From Flavobacterium ginsenosidimutans (GTDB lineage: Bacteria > Bacteroidota > Bacteroidia > Flavobacteriales > Flavobacteriaceae), in the NCBI RefSeq assembly GCF_003254625.1, contig NZ_QJRJ01000077.1, forward strand, positions 186,001 to 250,000: 64,000 nt of DNA. Reading direction: 5' to 3'. Made by a program: the position numbers and the translations under genes. Below the pieces are notes generated by a model. That model searched no databases, was not told the DNA's origin, and saw only the letters and a list, made by a program, of their open reading frames with translations. Of this stretch, positions 34,871-43,833 are shown piece after piece. Positions within the stretch are counted from its first letter, which is position 1. Each line of letters starts with the position of its first letter.

Positions 34871-36214
34871 TTAAACTACACCTTGTGCAAGCATAGCATC
34901 GGCAACTTTTACAAATCCAGCGATGTTTGCTCCTTTTACGTAGTTTACATATCCGTCTTCTTCTGCACCGTATTTTTTACATTGGTTATGAATTCCGATC
35001 ATGATTTCTTTCAATCTTAAATCTACTTCTTCACTAGTCCAGTTTAAACGAATAGAGTTTTGAGTCATTTCTAATCCAGAGGCAGCAACACCACCAGCGT
35101 TAGCCGCTTTTCCTGGAGCAAATAATACTTTATTATCTAAGAAAAGTTTAATCGCATCTAAAGTAGAAGGCATATTAGCAGCTTCAGTAACGCAAAGAAC
35201 TCCATTGTCAATTAATTTCTTAGCGTCATCTCCATTCAATTCATTTTGAGTTGCACATGGAATTGCGATATCTACTTTTACTTCCCAAGGACTTTTTCCT
35301 TTATGGAATATTGCGTTTGGATATTTCTCAAGATATCTTTCCGCTCTATTATCTCCTGTTGCTCTCATTTCAAGCATGTGGTCTATTTTTTCTCCAAAAA
35401 TTCCTTCTTCATCATAAATATAACCATCAGGTCCAGAAATTGTAACTACTTTACCTCCAAGTTCATTTACTTTCAAGGCAACTCCCCAAGCTACATTTCC
35501 AAATCCAGAAATAGCAACTCTTTTTCCTTTGATTTCATGACCAATAGTACGAAGCATTTGATCAGTGAAATAAACTACCCCATATCCTGTAGCCTCTGGT
35601 CTAATTAATGAACCACCGTAAGCCAAGCCTTTTCCAGTTAAAACTCCAGTAAATTCATTTCTAATTCTTTTATATTGTCCGAATAAATATCCAATTTCAC
35701 GAGCTCCAACACCAATATCTCCAGCAGGAACGTCAAGGTCTGGACCAATGTGACGGCATAATTCTGTCATAAAAGATTGGCAGAAACGCATAATTTCGCC
35801 ATCTGATTTTCCTTCTGGATCAAAATCAGAACCACCTTTACCTCCACCCATTGGAAGAGTTGTTAAACTATTTTTAAATACCTGTTCGAAAGCAAGGAAT
35901 TTTAAAACTGATAAATTTACTGTATGGTGAAATCTAATTCCTCCTTTATAAGGTCCAATCGCAGAGTTCATCTGAATTCTAAAACCTCTATTTACAATAA
36001 TTTCTCCCTTATCGTCTACCCACGGAACTCTAAATATAATTGATCTCTCCGGTTCAGCGATTCTTAGGAGTATATTCTTTCCATCGTATTTTTTACGCTC
36101 AGATATAAAAGGAATTACAGTTTCTGCAAATTCTCTAACAGCTTGAAGAAATTCTGGTTCGTTTGGGTTTTTTGACTCAATTAGAGCCATAAATTCATTT
36201 ATTTTTTGTTCCAT
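34871..36214 (-). CDS. gdhA: NADP-specific glutamate dehydrogenase
   Basis: This 447-residue hexameric enzyme interconverts glutamate and 2-oxoglutarate plus ammonia, usually in the assimilatory direction. The catalytic region PMGGGKGGSDFDPEGKSDGE holds the substrate and catalytic lysines, and the NADP Rossmann motif is AISGFGNVAWGVALKVNELG. Length equals the E. coli GdhA class. A long AT-rich leader of about 80 nt separates the start from a -7 box at 36304-36311; the leader has a hairpin-prone AAACGTTTT segment. Confidence 0.97.
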   Translation of the reverse strand: MEQKINEFMALIESKNPNEPEFLQAVREFAETVIPFISERKKYDGKNILLRIAEPERSIIFRVPWVDDKGEIIVNRGFRIQMNSAIGPYKGGIRFHHTVNLSVLKFLAFEQVFKNSLTTLPMGGGKGGSDFDPEGKSDGEIMRFCQSFMTELCRHIGPDLDVPAGDIGVGAREIGYLFGQYKRIRNEFTGVLTGKGLAYGGSLIRPEATGYGVVYFTDQMLRTIGHEIKGKRVAISGFGNVAWGVALKVNELGGKVVTISGPDGYIYDEEGIFGEKIDHMLEMRATGDNRAERYLEKYPNAIFHKGKSPWEVKVDIAIPCATQNELNGDDAKKLIDNGVLCVTEAANMPSTLDAIKLFLDNKVLFAPGKAANAGGVAASGLEMTQNSIRLNWTSEEVDLRLKEIMIGIHNQCKKYGAEEDGYVNYVKGANIAGFVKVADAMLAQGVV

Positions 36215-36303
36215 TTTGAAATAAATTTTTCAGATAATTTGATTTAATTCCTATTCTTATAAATAAGAAATCATGTTTAAGAAAACGTTTTCGTTTTAAC
36301 ACA

Positions 36304-36311
36304 CAAAGATA
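36304..36311 (-). promoter_or_regulatory. Probable -7 element of gdhA
   Basis: On the minus strand TATCTTTG matches TAnnTTTG, giving a leader of roughly 80 nt. No strong -33 TTG is placed upstream. Confidence 0.5.
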
Positions 36312-36484
36312 TATCAAATAATGATTCGATGTTATATTTTTCACTTTTTTGGAGCGATTTGTGTTTTTTTCAAATATTACAAAAAAACACATTTTACATG
36401 TAGGTGTTTACATATAAATCACCTTTTAAAAGTTAGGAAATTAAGTATTTTGATACTTATTTTTCAATACAGCAATTTAATATT

Positions 36485-36513
36485 TTGAATCGATTAGGTT
36501 TTTTATATATTTG
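36485..36513 (+). promoter_or_regulatory. Promoter of the THC0290_0291-family gene
   Basis: TTG at 36485-36487 and TATATTTG at 36506-36513 are 18 bp apart, a near-consensus pair. The leader would be about 20 nt. Confidence 0.65.
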
Positions 36514-36537
36514 CCGAGATTTGTAAGCCCCTAGAAA

Positions 36538-37332
36538 ATGCCTAAACACCTATTTATCACATTATTTGCCATCTTTGGTATATCAACCGTAGCATCAGCG
36601 CAGTCGGACCTAGCTCAAGAGATAGGAATATTTGCAGGACCAGTTACATTACAGTCAGATTTTGGTGAAAGACATAACGTTGACACCAATGTTGGGAATA
36701 CTGGTTTTGGAGTTGGAATTATGCATTTCATCAACTTTTCTGCAGCCAACAATAGAGAGAGCTTCTTTACAGAGCACTTTAAAGTTAGGTCAGAGTTGTC
36801 TTTTAGTAAAACAACTTTGAAGCACTTTGGACAATGGGTTGAAAGAAAACCTGACGGAGTATTTGCTCAACAATTAAAGAACATGCATGCAAGTTCTTCT
36901 GTAGTAAATCTTGGTGCTCAATTGGAGTTTTCGCCTTTCATGAAAATTCATGATTTCGAAAATACAATTGGTAGCTTCAGTCCGTACGGAAGTTTAGGAT
37001 TTCAAATAAGTTATTATTCAACTAAAGTTGGATCTAATTTAGGAGATATCACTCTTCCTAATGTTACTCCAGGAAAATACTTAACTCCATCTGATGGACG
37101 TGCGCATGGATTTTCTACAGAAACTGGTGTAGCTTTATCTGCAACAGCTGCTGTCGGGGTTCATTATAAATTAACTGAAATGAGCGATTTAATGTTTGAA
37201 ACTCGTTTCCAAATGTACAACTCAGACTGGATTGACGGTTTAAATCCTAATAAAGATATTTATAAAGAAAACAAATCTAACGACTGGCAGGTTTGGTTTA
37301 ACTTTGGATACATCTACTATTTAGAATTTTAA
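36538..37332 (+). CDS. THC0290_0291 family protein (probable outer membrane protein)
   Basis: This 264-residue protein has a signal peptide (MPKHLFITLFAIFGISTVAS, then AQ) and an aromatic-rich sheet pattern typical of outer-membrane or periplasmic barrels. It has the hallmark start QEIGIFAGPVTLQSDFGERH and the later NTGFGVGIMHFINFS and LKHFGQWVERKPDG. I recall this family in Flavobacteriia by the name THC0290_0291; its function is unknown. It is monocistronic, with a convergent terminator after it. Confidence 0.8.
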   Translation: MPKHLFITLFAIFGISTVASAQSDLAQEIGIFAGPVTLQSDFGERHNVDTNVGNTGFGVGIMHFINFSAANNRESFFTEHFKVRSELSFSKTTLKHFGQWVERKPDGVFAQQLKNMHASSSVVNLGAQLEFSPFMKIHDFENTIGSFSPYGSLGFQISYYSTKVGSNLGDITLPNVTPGKYLTPSDGRAHGFSTETGVALSATAAVGVHYKLTEMSDLMFETRFQMYNSDWIDGLNPNKDIYKENKSNDWQVWFNFGYIYYLEF

Positions 37333-37352
37333 TTTTAAATAAGTTACAAAAT

Positions 37353-37399
37353 AAAAAATCCCAAATTCCAAAAAGTAAAATTGGAATTTGGGATTTTTT
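37353..37399. terminator. Bidirectional terminator of the AAATCCCAAATTCCAA family
   Basis: Perfect 19-bp arms (AAAAAATCCCAAATTCCAA and complement) surround a nine-base loop between two convergent genes. Nearly the same arm is seen at 52029-52067, and a related one at 25532-25593. Confidence 0.85.
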
Positions 37400-37411
37400 T
37401 ATTGCTTATTT

Positions 37412-38554
37412 TTAAGATAAAGCTTGTTCTAAATCTGCAATTAAATCTTCTGCATCTTCAATACCAACACTTAATCGAACCAAATCATCAGTAATACCAA
37501 CCTCAGCTCTTTTATCTGCAGGAATTGATGCGTGTGTCATTAAAGCAGGATGATTTGCTAATGATTCAACTCCGCCAAGAGATTCTGCCAATGTAAATAC
37601 TTTCAGTTTTTCTAAAAAAGCAATTGAATCTTCTTTTTTACCCGACTTAAAATCAAAAGAAACCATTCCTCCAAAAGCTTTCATTTGTTTTTTTGCAATT
37701 TCATGAAATGGATGATTTTTTAAACCTGGATAATAAACCGTTTTAATTTTAGGATGATTACTTAAGTATTCTACCACTTTCTCTCCATTCTCACAATGTC
37801 TTTGAACTCTTAAAGCCAAAGTTTTTATTCCTCTTAAAACCAAGAAACTATCCATTGGTCCAAGAGTTGCTCCAGTTGCAAATTGCTGAAAATGCAATTG
37901 TTCTCCAAGCTCTGCATCTTTTACAATTAATGCTCCCGCAATAACATCAGAGTGTCCTCCTAAATATTTTGTTGCTGAGTGCATTACAATATCTGCTCCT
38001 AAATCTAAAGGTTTCTGTAAATAAGGGGTTGCGAAAGTATTATCTACAGCAAGAAGAATTTTTTTCTCTTGTGTAATTTTTGCTATTTCCTGAATGTCCG
38101 CTAATTTCATCAACGGATTTGTTGGTGTTTCTACCCAGATTAACTTCGTGTTTTCGTTGATTAAACTTTTCAATTTTTCGATATTCGTCATATCAACAAA
38201 ATGAAATTTAATACCTGAATCTTTATAAACACGAGAAAACATTCTATACGTTCCGCCATACAAATCATCCATAGCAATGATTTCGTCTCCAGCTTTAAAA
38301 GATCTCAAAACGCAGTCTGTCGCCGCAAGACCAGATGAAAATGCTAGTCCGCGAGTTCCATTTTCTATACTTGCCAGCGCCTCTTCTAAAGCAGTACGCG
38401 TAGGATTTGAAGCCCTGCTGTATTCATAATCCGCCAAAGGTTTACCTGGGCTTGTTTGCACAAATGTTGAAGTTTGATACACTGGTGGCATAACTGCCCC
38501 AGTACTTGGATCATGATGCTGTCCTCCGTGTATTACTTTTGTATTGAATTTCAT
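37412..38554 (-). CDS. metB: Cystathionine gamma-synthase/lyase-type PLP enzyme
   Basis: This 380-residue PLP enzyme of the Cys/Met metabolism family acts in trans-sulfuration. Typical motifs: SRASNPTRTALEEALASIEN, AMDDLYGGTYRMF, and the PLP lysine in MHSATKYLGGHSDVIAGAL. The length matches CGS and CSE (about 380). Sequence alone does not separate gamma-synthase (MetB) from gamma-lyase (CTH); the gene symbol is a best guess. I see no SAM riboswitch upstream. A -7 box lies at 38588-38595. Confidence 0.9.
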   Translation of the reverse strand: MKFNTKVIHGGQHHDPSTGAVMPPVYQTSTFVQTSPGKPLADYEYSRASNPTRTALEEALASIENGTRGLAFSSGLAATDCVLRSFKAGDEIIAMDDLYGGTYRMFSRVYKDSGIKFHFVDMTNIEKLKSLINENTKLIWVETPTNPLMKLADIQEIAKITQEKKILLAVDNTFATPYLQKPLDLGADIVMHSATKYLGGHSDVIAGALIVKDAELGEQLHFQQFATGATLGPMDSFLVLRGIKTLALRVQRHCENGEKVVEYLSNHPKIKTVYYPGLKNHPFHEIAKKQMKAFGGMVSFDFKSGKKEDSIAFLEKLKVFTLAESLGGVESLANHPALMTHASIPADKRAEVGITDDLVRLSVGIEDAEDLIADLEQALS

Positions 38555-38587
38555 ATAGTTATAAATTTTAATTCCTTATTTCTTGTA

Positions 38588-38595
38588 CAAATTTA
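38588..38595 (-). promoter_or_regulatory. Probable -7 element of the cystathionine gamma-synthase-type gene
   Basis: On the minus strand TAAATTTG matches TAnnTTTG, 34 bp upstream of the start. The nearest -33 TTG is about 25 bp further up, longer than consensus. Confidence 0.45.
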
Positions 38596-38628
38596 CCGCT
38601 TAATTTATTTTATCCTGATACAACTTCT

Positions 38629-38636
38629 TACCTTTG
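38629..38636 (+). promoter_or_regulatory. Probable -7 element of the DUF3298 lipoprotein gene
   Basis: TACCTTTG is an exact TAnnTTTG match 23 bp before the start codon at 38659. It diverges from the neighbouring minus-strand promoter. Confidence 0.5.
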
Positions 38637-38658
38637 TAGATAATTAACACTTTTTGAT

Positions 38659-39402
38659 ATGAAAAATTACATATTTACAATCTTATTGTGTTTGATTTTT
38701 ACAAGTTGCAAAAAAGAGCTTTCGTTTGAAAATGAAACCTTTGAAGAAAAATCTACTATTCCGTGCAAAAATGACTGCCCGAAAATCACAATAGAAGTTC
38801 CAATTGCTAAAAATATTAAAGTAACATCAGACAGCATCAATAAAAAAGTATTTGCTGTCATTAAAGAAATTGTATTTTTTGGCGAAGATTCGACGAAAGT
38901 CAATGATTACAAATCATTGGCAAAATCGTTCATTGCTTCGTACGAAGAAATGCATGAAAAATTTCCAAATGACACTTTTGGCTGGGAAGCGAAAATAACA
39001 GGAAATGTCGAATTTGAATCTGATCAAATTTTAAACCTTAAAATTGATCATTACACTTTTACTGGCGGCGCTCACGGATATCAAGGTTATCGTTCCTTAT
39101 TATTTAATAAAAAGACAGGAAAAACGATTTTCAATAATCAGTTATTTAAAAACGAAAATGAGTTCAAGGCTTTCGCCGAAAAAACTTTTAGAGCAAAGTA
39201 CAAAATCCCAGAAAAAGCTAATATAAATGCTACAGGATTAATGTTTGAAAACGACAAATTTCAACTGCCTCAAAACATTTTTTATACTTCGTCGGGTTTA
39301 CTGTTATATTATAATTCATACGAAGCCGCTTCTTACGCAGACGGCCCAAAAGAGCTTTTATTTTCTTATGATGAAGTGAAAAAGTATTTGAATTTTCAAT
39401 AA
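38659..39402 (+). CDS. Lipoprotein with DUF4163/DUF3298-like domains
   Basis: This 247-residue lipoprotein has a lipobox (LCLIFTSC, with Cys at about residue 16-17) and then a charged linker. The region SFIASYEEMHEKFPNDTFGW followed by IDHYTFTGGAHGYQGYRSLL, and the motif FNKKTGKTIFNNQLF, matches the DUF3298 family, which includes RsiV-type proteins, though no transmembrane sigma-inhibitor domain is seen here. It probably sits in the outer or inner membrane facing the periplasm. Function unknown; no operon partner. Confidence 0.8.
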   Translation: MKNYIFTILLCLIFTSCKKELSFENETFEEKSTIPCKNDCPKITIEVPIAKNIKVTSDSINKKVFAVIKEIVFFGEDSTKVNDYKSLAKSFIASYEEMHEKFPNDTFGWEAKITGNVEFESDQILNLKIDHYTFTGGAHGYQGYRSLLFNKKTGKTIFNNQLFKNENEFKAFAEKTFRAKYKIPEKANINATGLMFENDKFQLPQNIFYTSSGLLLYYNSYEAASYADGPKELLFSYDEVKKYLNFQ

Positions 39403-39434
39403 AACTAAACTGAATCTTTACCGATATGGTGGAT

Positions 39435-39460
39435 GTAGACGCACTGCAGTACGCCTCTAC
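39435..39460. repeat. Degenerate copy of the GACGCACYGCRGTGCGTC palindrome
   Basis: GTAGACGCACTGCAGTACGCCTCTAC resembles the palindromes at 53901-53924 and 54069-54092, with two substitutions and one extra base in the right arm. Confidence 0.6.
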
Positions 39461-39507
39461 AGAAAAAAAACCTAGAACCTTAGTATCTCAGTAACTCAGA
39501 ACCTTCC

Positions 39508-40653
39508 CTACTGAACATCGTACTTCATTTTACGCAAAACCCTCAAAGCTTCTTTAAAAGAAGAATAGACATTTTTATAAGGTTTGAGAAGCATTTTTGC
39601 ATCAATTAATTTTTGTCGGGCATCTTCAAAACCATTCAAATGACAAATCATAAAAGTAGAAGGCAGATTTTCTAAATCTTTCATTTCTCGTTCAGACAAA
39701 TTGATTTCTTTTTGAAGTTTCGCCAATAAAGCCATATTGGCATTATAAATATGGTAGAGCATTTTTCGGTTAAACTCAGGCGGCTGAAAAAGCATTTGAC
39801 GGTCAATTTTATAATAACCGTTATCAAAGAAATGGATAGTTTGTTCTTCTAACGGATAATAACTTGTTTTGTCATTTAATCCCAACGGAACATATTCTGT
39901 AATAGTAAAAGTATCATCGTTAAATTCGATAGTCACAACATCTTGTGCCGAATAAAAAAGCTTGATTTGTTCGTTGATCAATTCTATATCTACACGAGAC
40001 AAATAAGTTTTATCACGCATTTTTTTTGGAACTCCAGCCCAGCAAATCACAAATAATTCTTTGAAAACGCGATATTTCGGAGACATATCTTTATGCCTGA
40101 AATTCATAAAATCGATAACACCGTCTAAAGTATACTGAATGCTATTTCGAGAACTATTTTCGATTCCGATTACCGTTTCGGTATTTTGATTGTTTTTTTC
40201 GATTACTTCATGTTCTTCTAGAGGAATCGAATTACTGCCGCGTCTAACAAAAACGCTGTTGGCAAGAATGGTATGAATTCCTTTTTTAAAGTATGAGATT
40301 TTGTTTTTTGGTTTTATGGTAACCAAACCGATTACTTTGTCTTTTGGAAGATTTGGAAACGGAACGTTTTCGTATTGAATTTTAGGAGGATTTTCTAAAA
40401 AAGCATTTACCAGATTCTGAATTCGGCTGTCGTCGAAGAAATCATCGCCTACAATTTCGTTATCTTGATCTTCTACCCCAACAACGATATAAGAATTATT
40501 GTTCGGATTGGAATTGGACAAAGCGCAAATGTGTTTTAAGAACTTTCCTTTTCCTTCCCGCGAATGAAGATTCAACTGCCTTTTCTTATCATAAAAACTG
40601 CTCTCGTCATTATGAGCGAGAAGATTTTTTATTAAAAGGCGTTTATTAATCAT
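39508..40653 (-). CDS. AlbA_2 (Schlafen-like) domain protein
   Basis: This 381-residue protein has an N-terminal AlbA_2/Schlafen AAA_4 domain (residues 1-150): EGKGKFLKHICALSNSNPNN, then NSYIVVGVEDQDNEIVGD, GLVTIKPKNKISYF and VFVRRGSNSIPLEEHE. The middle and C-terminal parts (residues 150-381) are helix-rich and unlike known helix-turn-helix regulators. The family is often described as nucleic-acid or nucleotide binding; in eukaryotes Schlafens cut tRNA. No neighbour supports a defence or toxin role. Function unknown. Confidence 0.8.
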   Translation of the reverse strand: MINKRLLIKNLLAHNDESSFYDKKRQLNLHSREGKGKFLKHICALSNSNPNNNSYIVVGVEDQDNEIVGDDFFDDSRIQNLVNAFLENPPKIQYENVPFPNLPKDKVIGLVTIKPKNKISYFKKGIHTILANSVFVRRGSNSIPLEEHEVIEKNNQNTETVIGIENSSRNSIQYTLDGVIDFMNFRHKDMSPKYRVFKELFVICWAGVPKKMRDKTYLSRVDIELINEQIKLFYSAQDVVTIEFNDDTFTITEYVPLGLNDKTSYYPLEEQTIHFFDNGYYKIDRQMLFQPPEFNRKMLYHIYNANMALLAKLQKEINLSEREMKDLENLPSTFMICHLNGFEDARQKLIDAKMLLKPYKNVYSSFKEALRVLRKMKYDVQ

Positions 40654-40683
40654 TATTCTAGATTATTAGACTGACTTAGATTT

Positions 40684-40754
40684 TTAGACTTCTTAGAGTT
40701 ATGATTTTCAGATTCCTAAGATAATCTAAAGATCTAACTTTCTAAGAAGTCTAA
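40684..40754. repeat. Inverted repeat between the AlbA_2 gene and the SDR gene
   Basis: TTAGACTTCTTAGAGTTA at 40684-40701 pairs imperfectly with AACTTTCTAAGAAGTCTAA at 40736-40754. The loop contains further TCTAA words. It may act as the SDR terminator but lacks a clean T-tail. Confidence 0.6.
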
Positions 40755-40764
40755 TCATCTATTT

Positions 40765-41520
40765 TTAAATATTTTTCTTGACAATTGTCGAAGACGCCTG
40801 CGCCGTACTCATAACAACCAAATCTGCAATATTTACATGATAAGGTCTAGAAACGACAAAGTGAATGATATCGGCAATATCTTCTGCTTTTAATGGATCA
40901 AATCCTTTATAAACATTTGCAGCTCTTTCGACATCGCCTTTAAAACGAACTTCGCTAAATTCTGTCGCCACCATTCCTGGATGAATTCCACCAACTCTAA
41001 TTCCAAACGGATTTAAATCGATTCGCATTCCTGCGGTAATTGCATCAACTGCATGTTTAGAGCCGCAGTATACATTCCCGTTCGGATAAACTTCTTTTGC
41101 AGCAGTTGAACCAATATTAATAATATGTCCAGATTGTCTTTCAACCATTTGAGGAATTATTGCTTTTGAAACATATAAAAGTCCTTTCACATTAATATCG
41201 ATCATGGCATCCCAATCGTCTAAATCTCCATTCTGAATTGGATCTAAACCGTGAGCGTTTCCTGCGTTATTTATTAAAACGTCAATTGTAGCAAAATCAT
41301 TGGGTAAAGAACCTATTTTTTTCAAAACATCTTCTTTATCGCGAACATCAAATGCTAAAGAATGTACTTCTGTAAAAGCAGAAAGTTCTTTTTGAAGTTC
41401 TTCTAAACGGTCTGTACGTCTTCCACAGAGAACAACCTTATAATTGTTTTTCGCTAAAATCTGAGCGGTTGCTTTTCCAATTCCGCTCGTAGCACCAGTA
41501 ATTAAAACTGTTTTTTTCAT
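40765..41520 (-). CDS. SDR-family oxidoreductase (YdfG-like)
   Basis: This 251-residue short-chain dehydrogenase has the NADP-binding TGATSGIGKATAQIL and CGRRTDRLEELQ (Arg after the second strand favours NADP), the catalytic Ser in INIGSTAAKEVYPNGN and YCGSK as Tyr-x-x-x-Lys. The C-terminal HPGMVATEFSEVRFKGD is characteristic of E. coli YdfG (3-hydroxy acid dehydrogenase, malonic semialdehyde reductase). The actual substrate is not shown by the sequence. It sits alone between repeat-rich spacers. Confidence 0.9.
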   Translation of the reverse strand: MKKTVLITGATSGIGKATAQILAKNNYKVVLCGRRTDRLEELQKELSAFTEVHSLAFDVRDKEDVLKKIGSLPNDFATIDVLINNAGNAHGLDPIQNGDLDDWDAMIDINVKGLLYVSKAIIPQMVERQSGHIINIGSTAAKEVYPNGNVYCGSKHAVDAITAGMRIDLNPFGIRVGGIHPGMVATEFSEVRFKGDVERAANVYKGFDPLKAEDIADIIHFVVSRPYHVNIADLVVMSTAQASSTIVKKNI

Positions 41521-41543
41521 TGTTTTTTCTTTAAAAAAGATTT

Positions 41544-41611
41544 TTTGCCACAGATTAAAGAATTAAAATGATTTTTTTGAAATCTGTGAAAATCTTTTAA
41601 TCTATGGCAAA
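41544..41611. repeat. Inverted repeat with TTTGCCACAGATTAAAG arms
   Basis: TTTGCCACAGATTAAAG at 41544-41560 pairs with CTTTTAATCTATGGCAAA at 41594-41611 with a few mismatches. The phrase TTTTTGCCACAGATT recurs near 53979. It is followed by the word ACTGAAAACTGTCACTGCGA near 41627. Confidence 0.6.
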
Positions 41612-41661
41612 TATTTAGCATCGTAAACTGAAAACTGTCACTGCGACTGAAAACTTAAAAA

Positions 41662-42537
41662 TTAAGGCACATCATCGCCCATACTTTCTGTCCAGATTGC
41701 GAACCAGTCTTCTTTATCCATTTGCAATTCGATTGCTTTTGATAAAGATTGAATTCTGGCAATATTTACAGTTCCAGCGATCGGAATTACTTTTGCTGGA
41801 TGTTTTAAAATCCATGCTAATAAAAGTGTATCTGCACCTAAATGATATTTCTCCAATAAAGTGGAGAACAGTTTTTTCAAACGGCGAGTCTGTTTGGTGT
41901 CTTCTCTAAAAACAGTTCCAAGAGGGTTCCATGATAACGGACGAATTCCGTGTGTCTGCATATAATCAAGACTTCCATCTAACATTGCGTCATAATGGGT
42001 TGCAGAAAATTGCACTTGATTATAACTAACTTCTGTTTTCTGACGAATTAATTCGGTTTGAGAACTTGTAAAGTTTGAAAGTCCAAAATCAATGATTTTT
42101 CCTTCTCCTTTTAATTTTTCAACTGCTTCTGCAATTTCATCGGCTTGCATTAACGGACTTGGTCTGTGCAATAAAAAAACATCAACATAATCTGTTTTCA
42201 AATTTTTCAAAGATCCTTCCACAGACTTAATGATATAATCTTTAGAGTAATCGTAATGTTTAATTTTGTTTTCAGGGCGTTTATCAGCAATCATCTGAAT
42301 GCCGCACTTTGTAATTAATTGTAATTTTTCACGATTAATTTTACTTGCGTGAAAGGCTTTTCCAAAATCGGCTTCGGTCGTATACGAACCGTAAATATCC
42401 GCGTGATCAAAAGTCGTAATTTTGTTTTCGATACACATTTGTATCATGTTTTCCATTTCTTTAGTTGTAAGGTTTTTATCCCAAACTCCCCAATTCATAG
42501 TGCCCGAAATTATAGGCGATAAGACTGTTTTGCTCAT
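41662..42537 (-). CDS. Aldo/keto reductase (YdhF-like)
   Basis: This 291-residue NADPH-dependent reductase has the catalytic tetrad: Asp and Tyr in TFDHADIYGSYTTEADFGKA, Lys in LQLITKCGIQM and His in VDVFLLHRPSPLMQ. The C-terminal cofactor-binding motif PIAGTVNIARIQ is present. Family placement near E. coli YdhF is a guess; the substrate is unknown. It is transcribed toward the SDR gene, about 140 bp upstream of it, with a repeat-rich spacer between, so cotranscription is uncertain. Confidence 0.9.
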   Translation of the reverse strand: MSKTVLSPIISGTMNWGVWDKNLTTKEMENMIQMCIENKITTFDHADIYGSYTTEADFGKAFHASKINREKLQLITKCGIQMIADKRPENKIKHYDYSKDYIIKSVEGSLKNLKTDYVDVFLLHRPSPLMQADEIAEAVEKLKGEGKIIDFGLSNFTSSQTELIRQKTEVSYNQVQFSATHYDAMLDGSLDYMQTHGIRPLSWNPLGTVFREDTKQTRRLKKLFSTLLEKYHLGADTLLLAWILKHPAKVIPIAGTVNIARIQSLSKAIELQMDKEDWFAIWTESMGDDVP

Positions 42538-42749
42538 AATAGTTATGCGTTATTTTTGGTAATAATTATGCTTTCATAAAACATAATCATCAAAGTTCTT
42601 AAAAATATAAAAATAGATTCACAATTAGTCCTTAAAATTAGGTTGTTGGTCGAAGTTTTAACCATTCTTTAACATCTTACTTCTCAAAAAATATTCAATT
42701 TGCACTCTCAAAAATTAGGCGTAGAAATCAAGGTTTTAAAAATATTTAT

Positions 42750-43754
42750 ATGGAAGAAAATACAACGACTTTAGACATTAGAGCGATAAATGAAAAAATT
42801 GAAAGAGAAAGTGCTTTTATAGACCTTCTTACAATGGAAATGAACAAAGTTATTGTGGGTCAGAAACATATGGTCGAGCGTCTATTGATCGGATTACTTG
42901 GACAAGGGCATATTTTATTGGAAGGAGTTCCGGGACTGGCAAAAACTTTAGCCATCAATACGCTTTCACAAGCGGTTCAAGGATCTTTCAGCCGTATCCA
43001 GTTTACGCCAGATTTATTACCTGCCGATGTTATCGGAACCATGATTTACAACATTAAAGCAAACGAGTTCTCTATTAAAAAGGGACCAATTTTCGCCAAT
43101 TTCGTACTTGCCGATGAGATTAACCGTGCTCCGGCAAAGGTTCAATCTGCGTTATTAGAGGCGATGCAAGAGAAACAAGTTACTATTGGTGACACTACTT
43201 TCAAATTGGATCGTCCGTTTTTAGTATTAGCTACACAAAACCCGGTTGAGCAAGAAGGAACTTACCAATTACCTGAAGCACAAGTTGACCGTTTTATGTT
43301 GAAAACCGTAATTGACTACCCAAAAATTGATGAAGAGCGTTTTGTAATTCGTCAAAACTTAAAAGGATCTTACGAAAAAGTAAACCCAGTGGTTTCTGTT
43401 GAGCAGATTTTACGTGCGCAAGAAGCCGTTCGTGAAGTTTACATGGACGAAAAAATTGAGAAATATATTCTTGATATCATTTTCGCTACACGTTACCCAG
43501 AAAAATACAAATTAGCCGATTTAAAACCGCTTATCAGTTTTGGAGCTTCTCCTCGTGGAAGTATCAACTTGGCTAATGCTGCTAAATGTTATGCTTTCAT
43601 CAAACGTCGTGGTTATGTAATTCCAGAAGACGTTCGTGCAGTTGTTCACGATGTTTTACGTCACAGAGTTGGAATCACTTACGAAGCAGAAGCAGAAAAC
43701 ATTACTTCTGTAGACATTATCAACAAAATCGTTAACGAGATTGAAGTACCTTAA
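42750..43754 (+). CDS. moxR: MoxR-family AAA+ ATPase
   Basis: This 334-residue chaperone-like ATPase has Walker A LLEGVPGLAKTLAINTL, Walker B FVLADEINRAPAKVQ, the sensor ATQNPVEQEGTYQLPEAQVD and a C-terminal lid. MoxR ATPases act with VWA-domain proteins to assemble or insert metal into protein complexes. It heads a seven-gene operon ending with batE. It is the first gene after a 210-bp divergent gap whose -7 (TCAATTTG near 42694) is one base off consensus. Confidence 0.95.
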   Translation: MEENTTTLDIRAINEKIERESAFIDLLTMEMNKVIVGQKHMVERLLIGLLGQGHILLEGVPGLAKTLAINTLSQAVQGSFSRIQFTPDLLPADVIGTMIYNIKANEFSIKKGPIFANFVLADEINRAPAKVQSALLEAMQEKQVTIGDTTFKLDRPFLVLATQNPVEQEGTYQLPEAQVDRFMLKTVIDYPKIDEERFVIRQNLKGSYEKVNPVVSVEQILRAQEAVREVYMDEKIEKYILDIIFATRYPEKYKLADLKPLISFGASPRGSINLANAAKCYAFIKRRGYVIPEDVRAVVHDVLRHRVGITYEAEAENITSVDIINKIVNEIEVP

Positions 43755-43756
43755 AA

Positions 43757-43825
43757 AGTTGATGGTTGATAGTTTTTTGTTGATGGTTCATACGCCATCA
43801 ACCAACAACCATAAACCATAAACCA
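43757..43825. repeat. Spacer of repeated words between moxR and the DUF58 gene
   Basis: GTTGATGGTTGATAG and TTGTTGATGGTTC are followed by the inverse words CCATCAACCAACAACCATAA, so the spacer folds back on itself. No promoter is evident. Confidence 0.6.
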
Positions 43826-43833
43826 AACAAAAA

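Larger units (their letters stand above)
36215..36537. other. Divergent intergenic region between gdhA and the THC0290_0291-family gene
   Basis: This gap holds the gdhA leader and -7 box and, at the other end, a promoter for the plus-strand gene. The middle (about 36330-36480) is AT-rich and I see no repeat, hairpin or ORF there. Confidence 0.6.

Noticed and set aside
38555..38658. SAM riboswitch upstream of the cystathionine gamma-synthase-type gene
   Set aside because: The 100-bp divergent gap is AT-rich and shows no pseudoknot or conserved SAM aptamer core; the predicted leader is too short.
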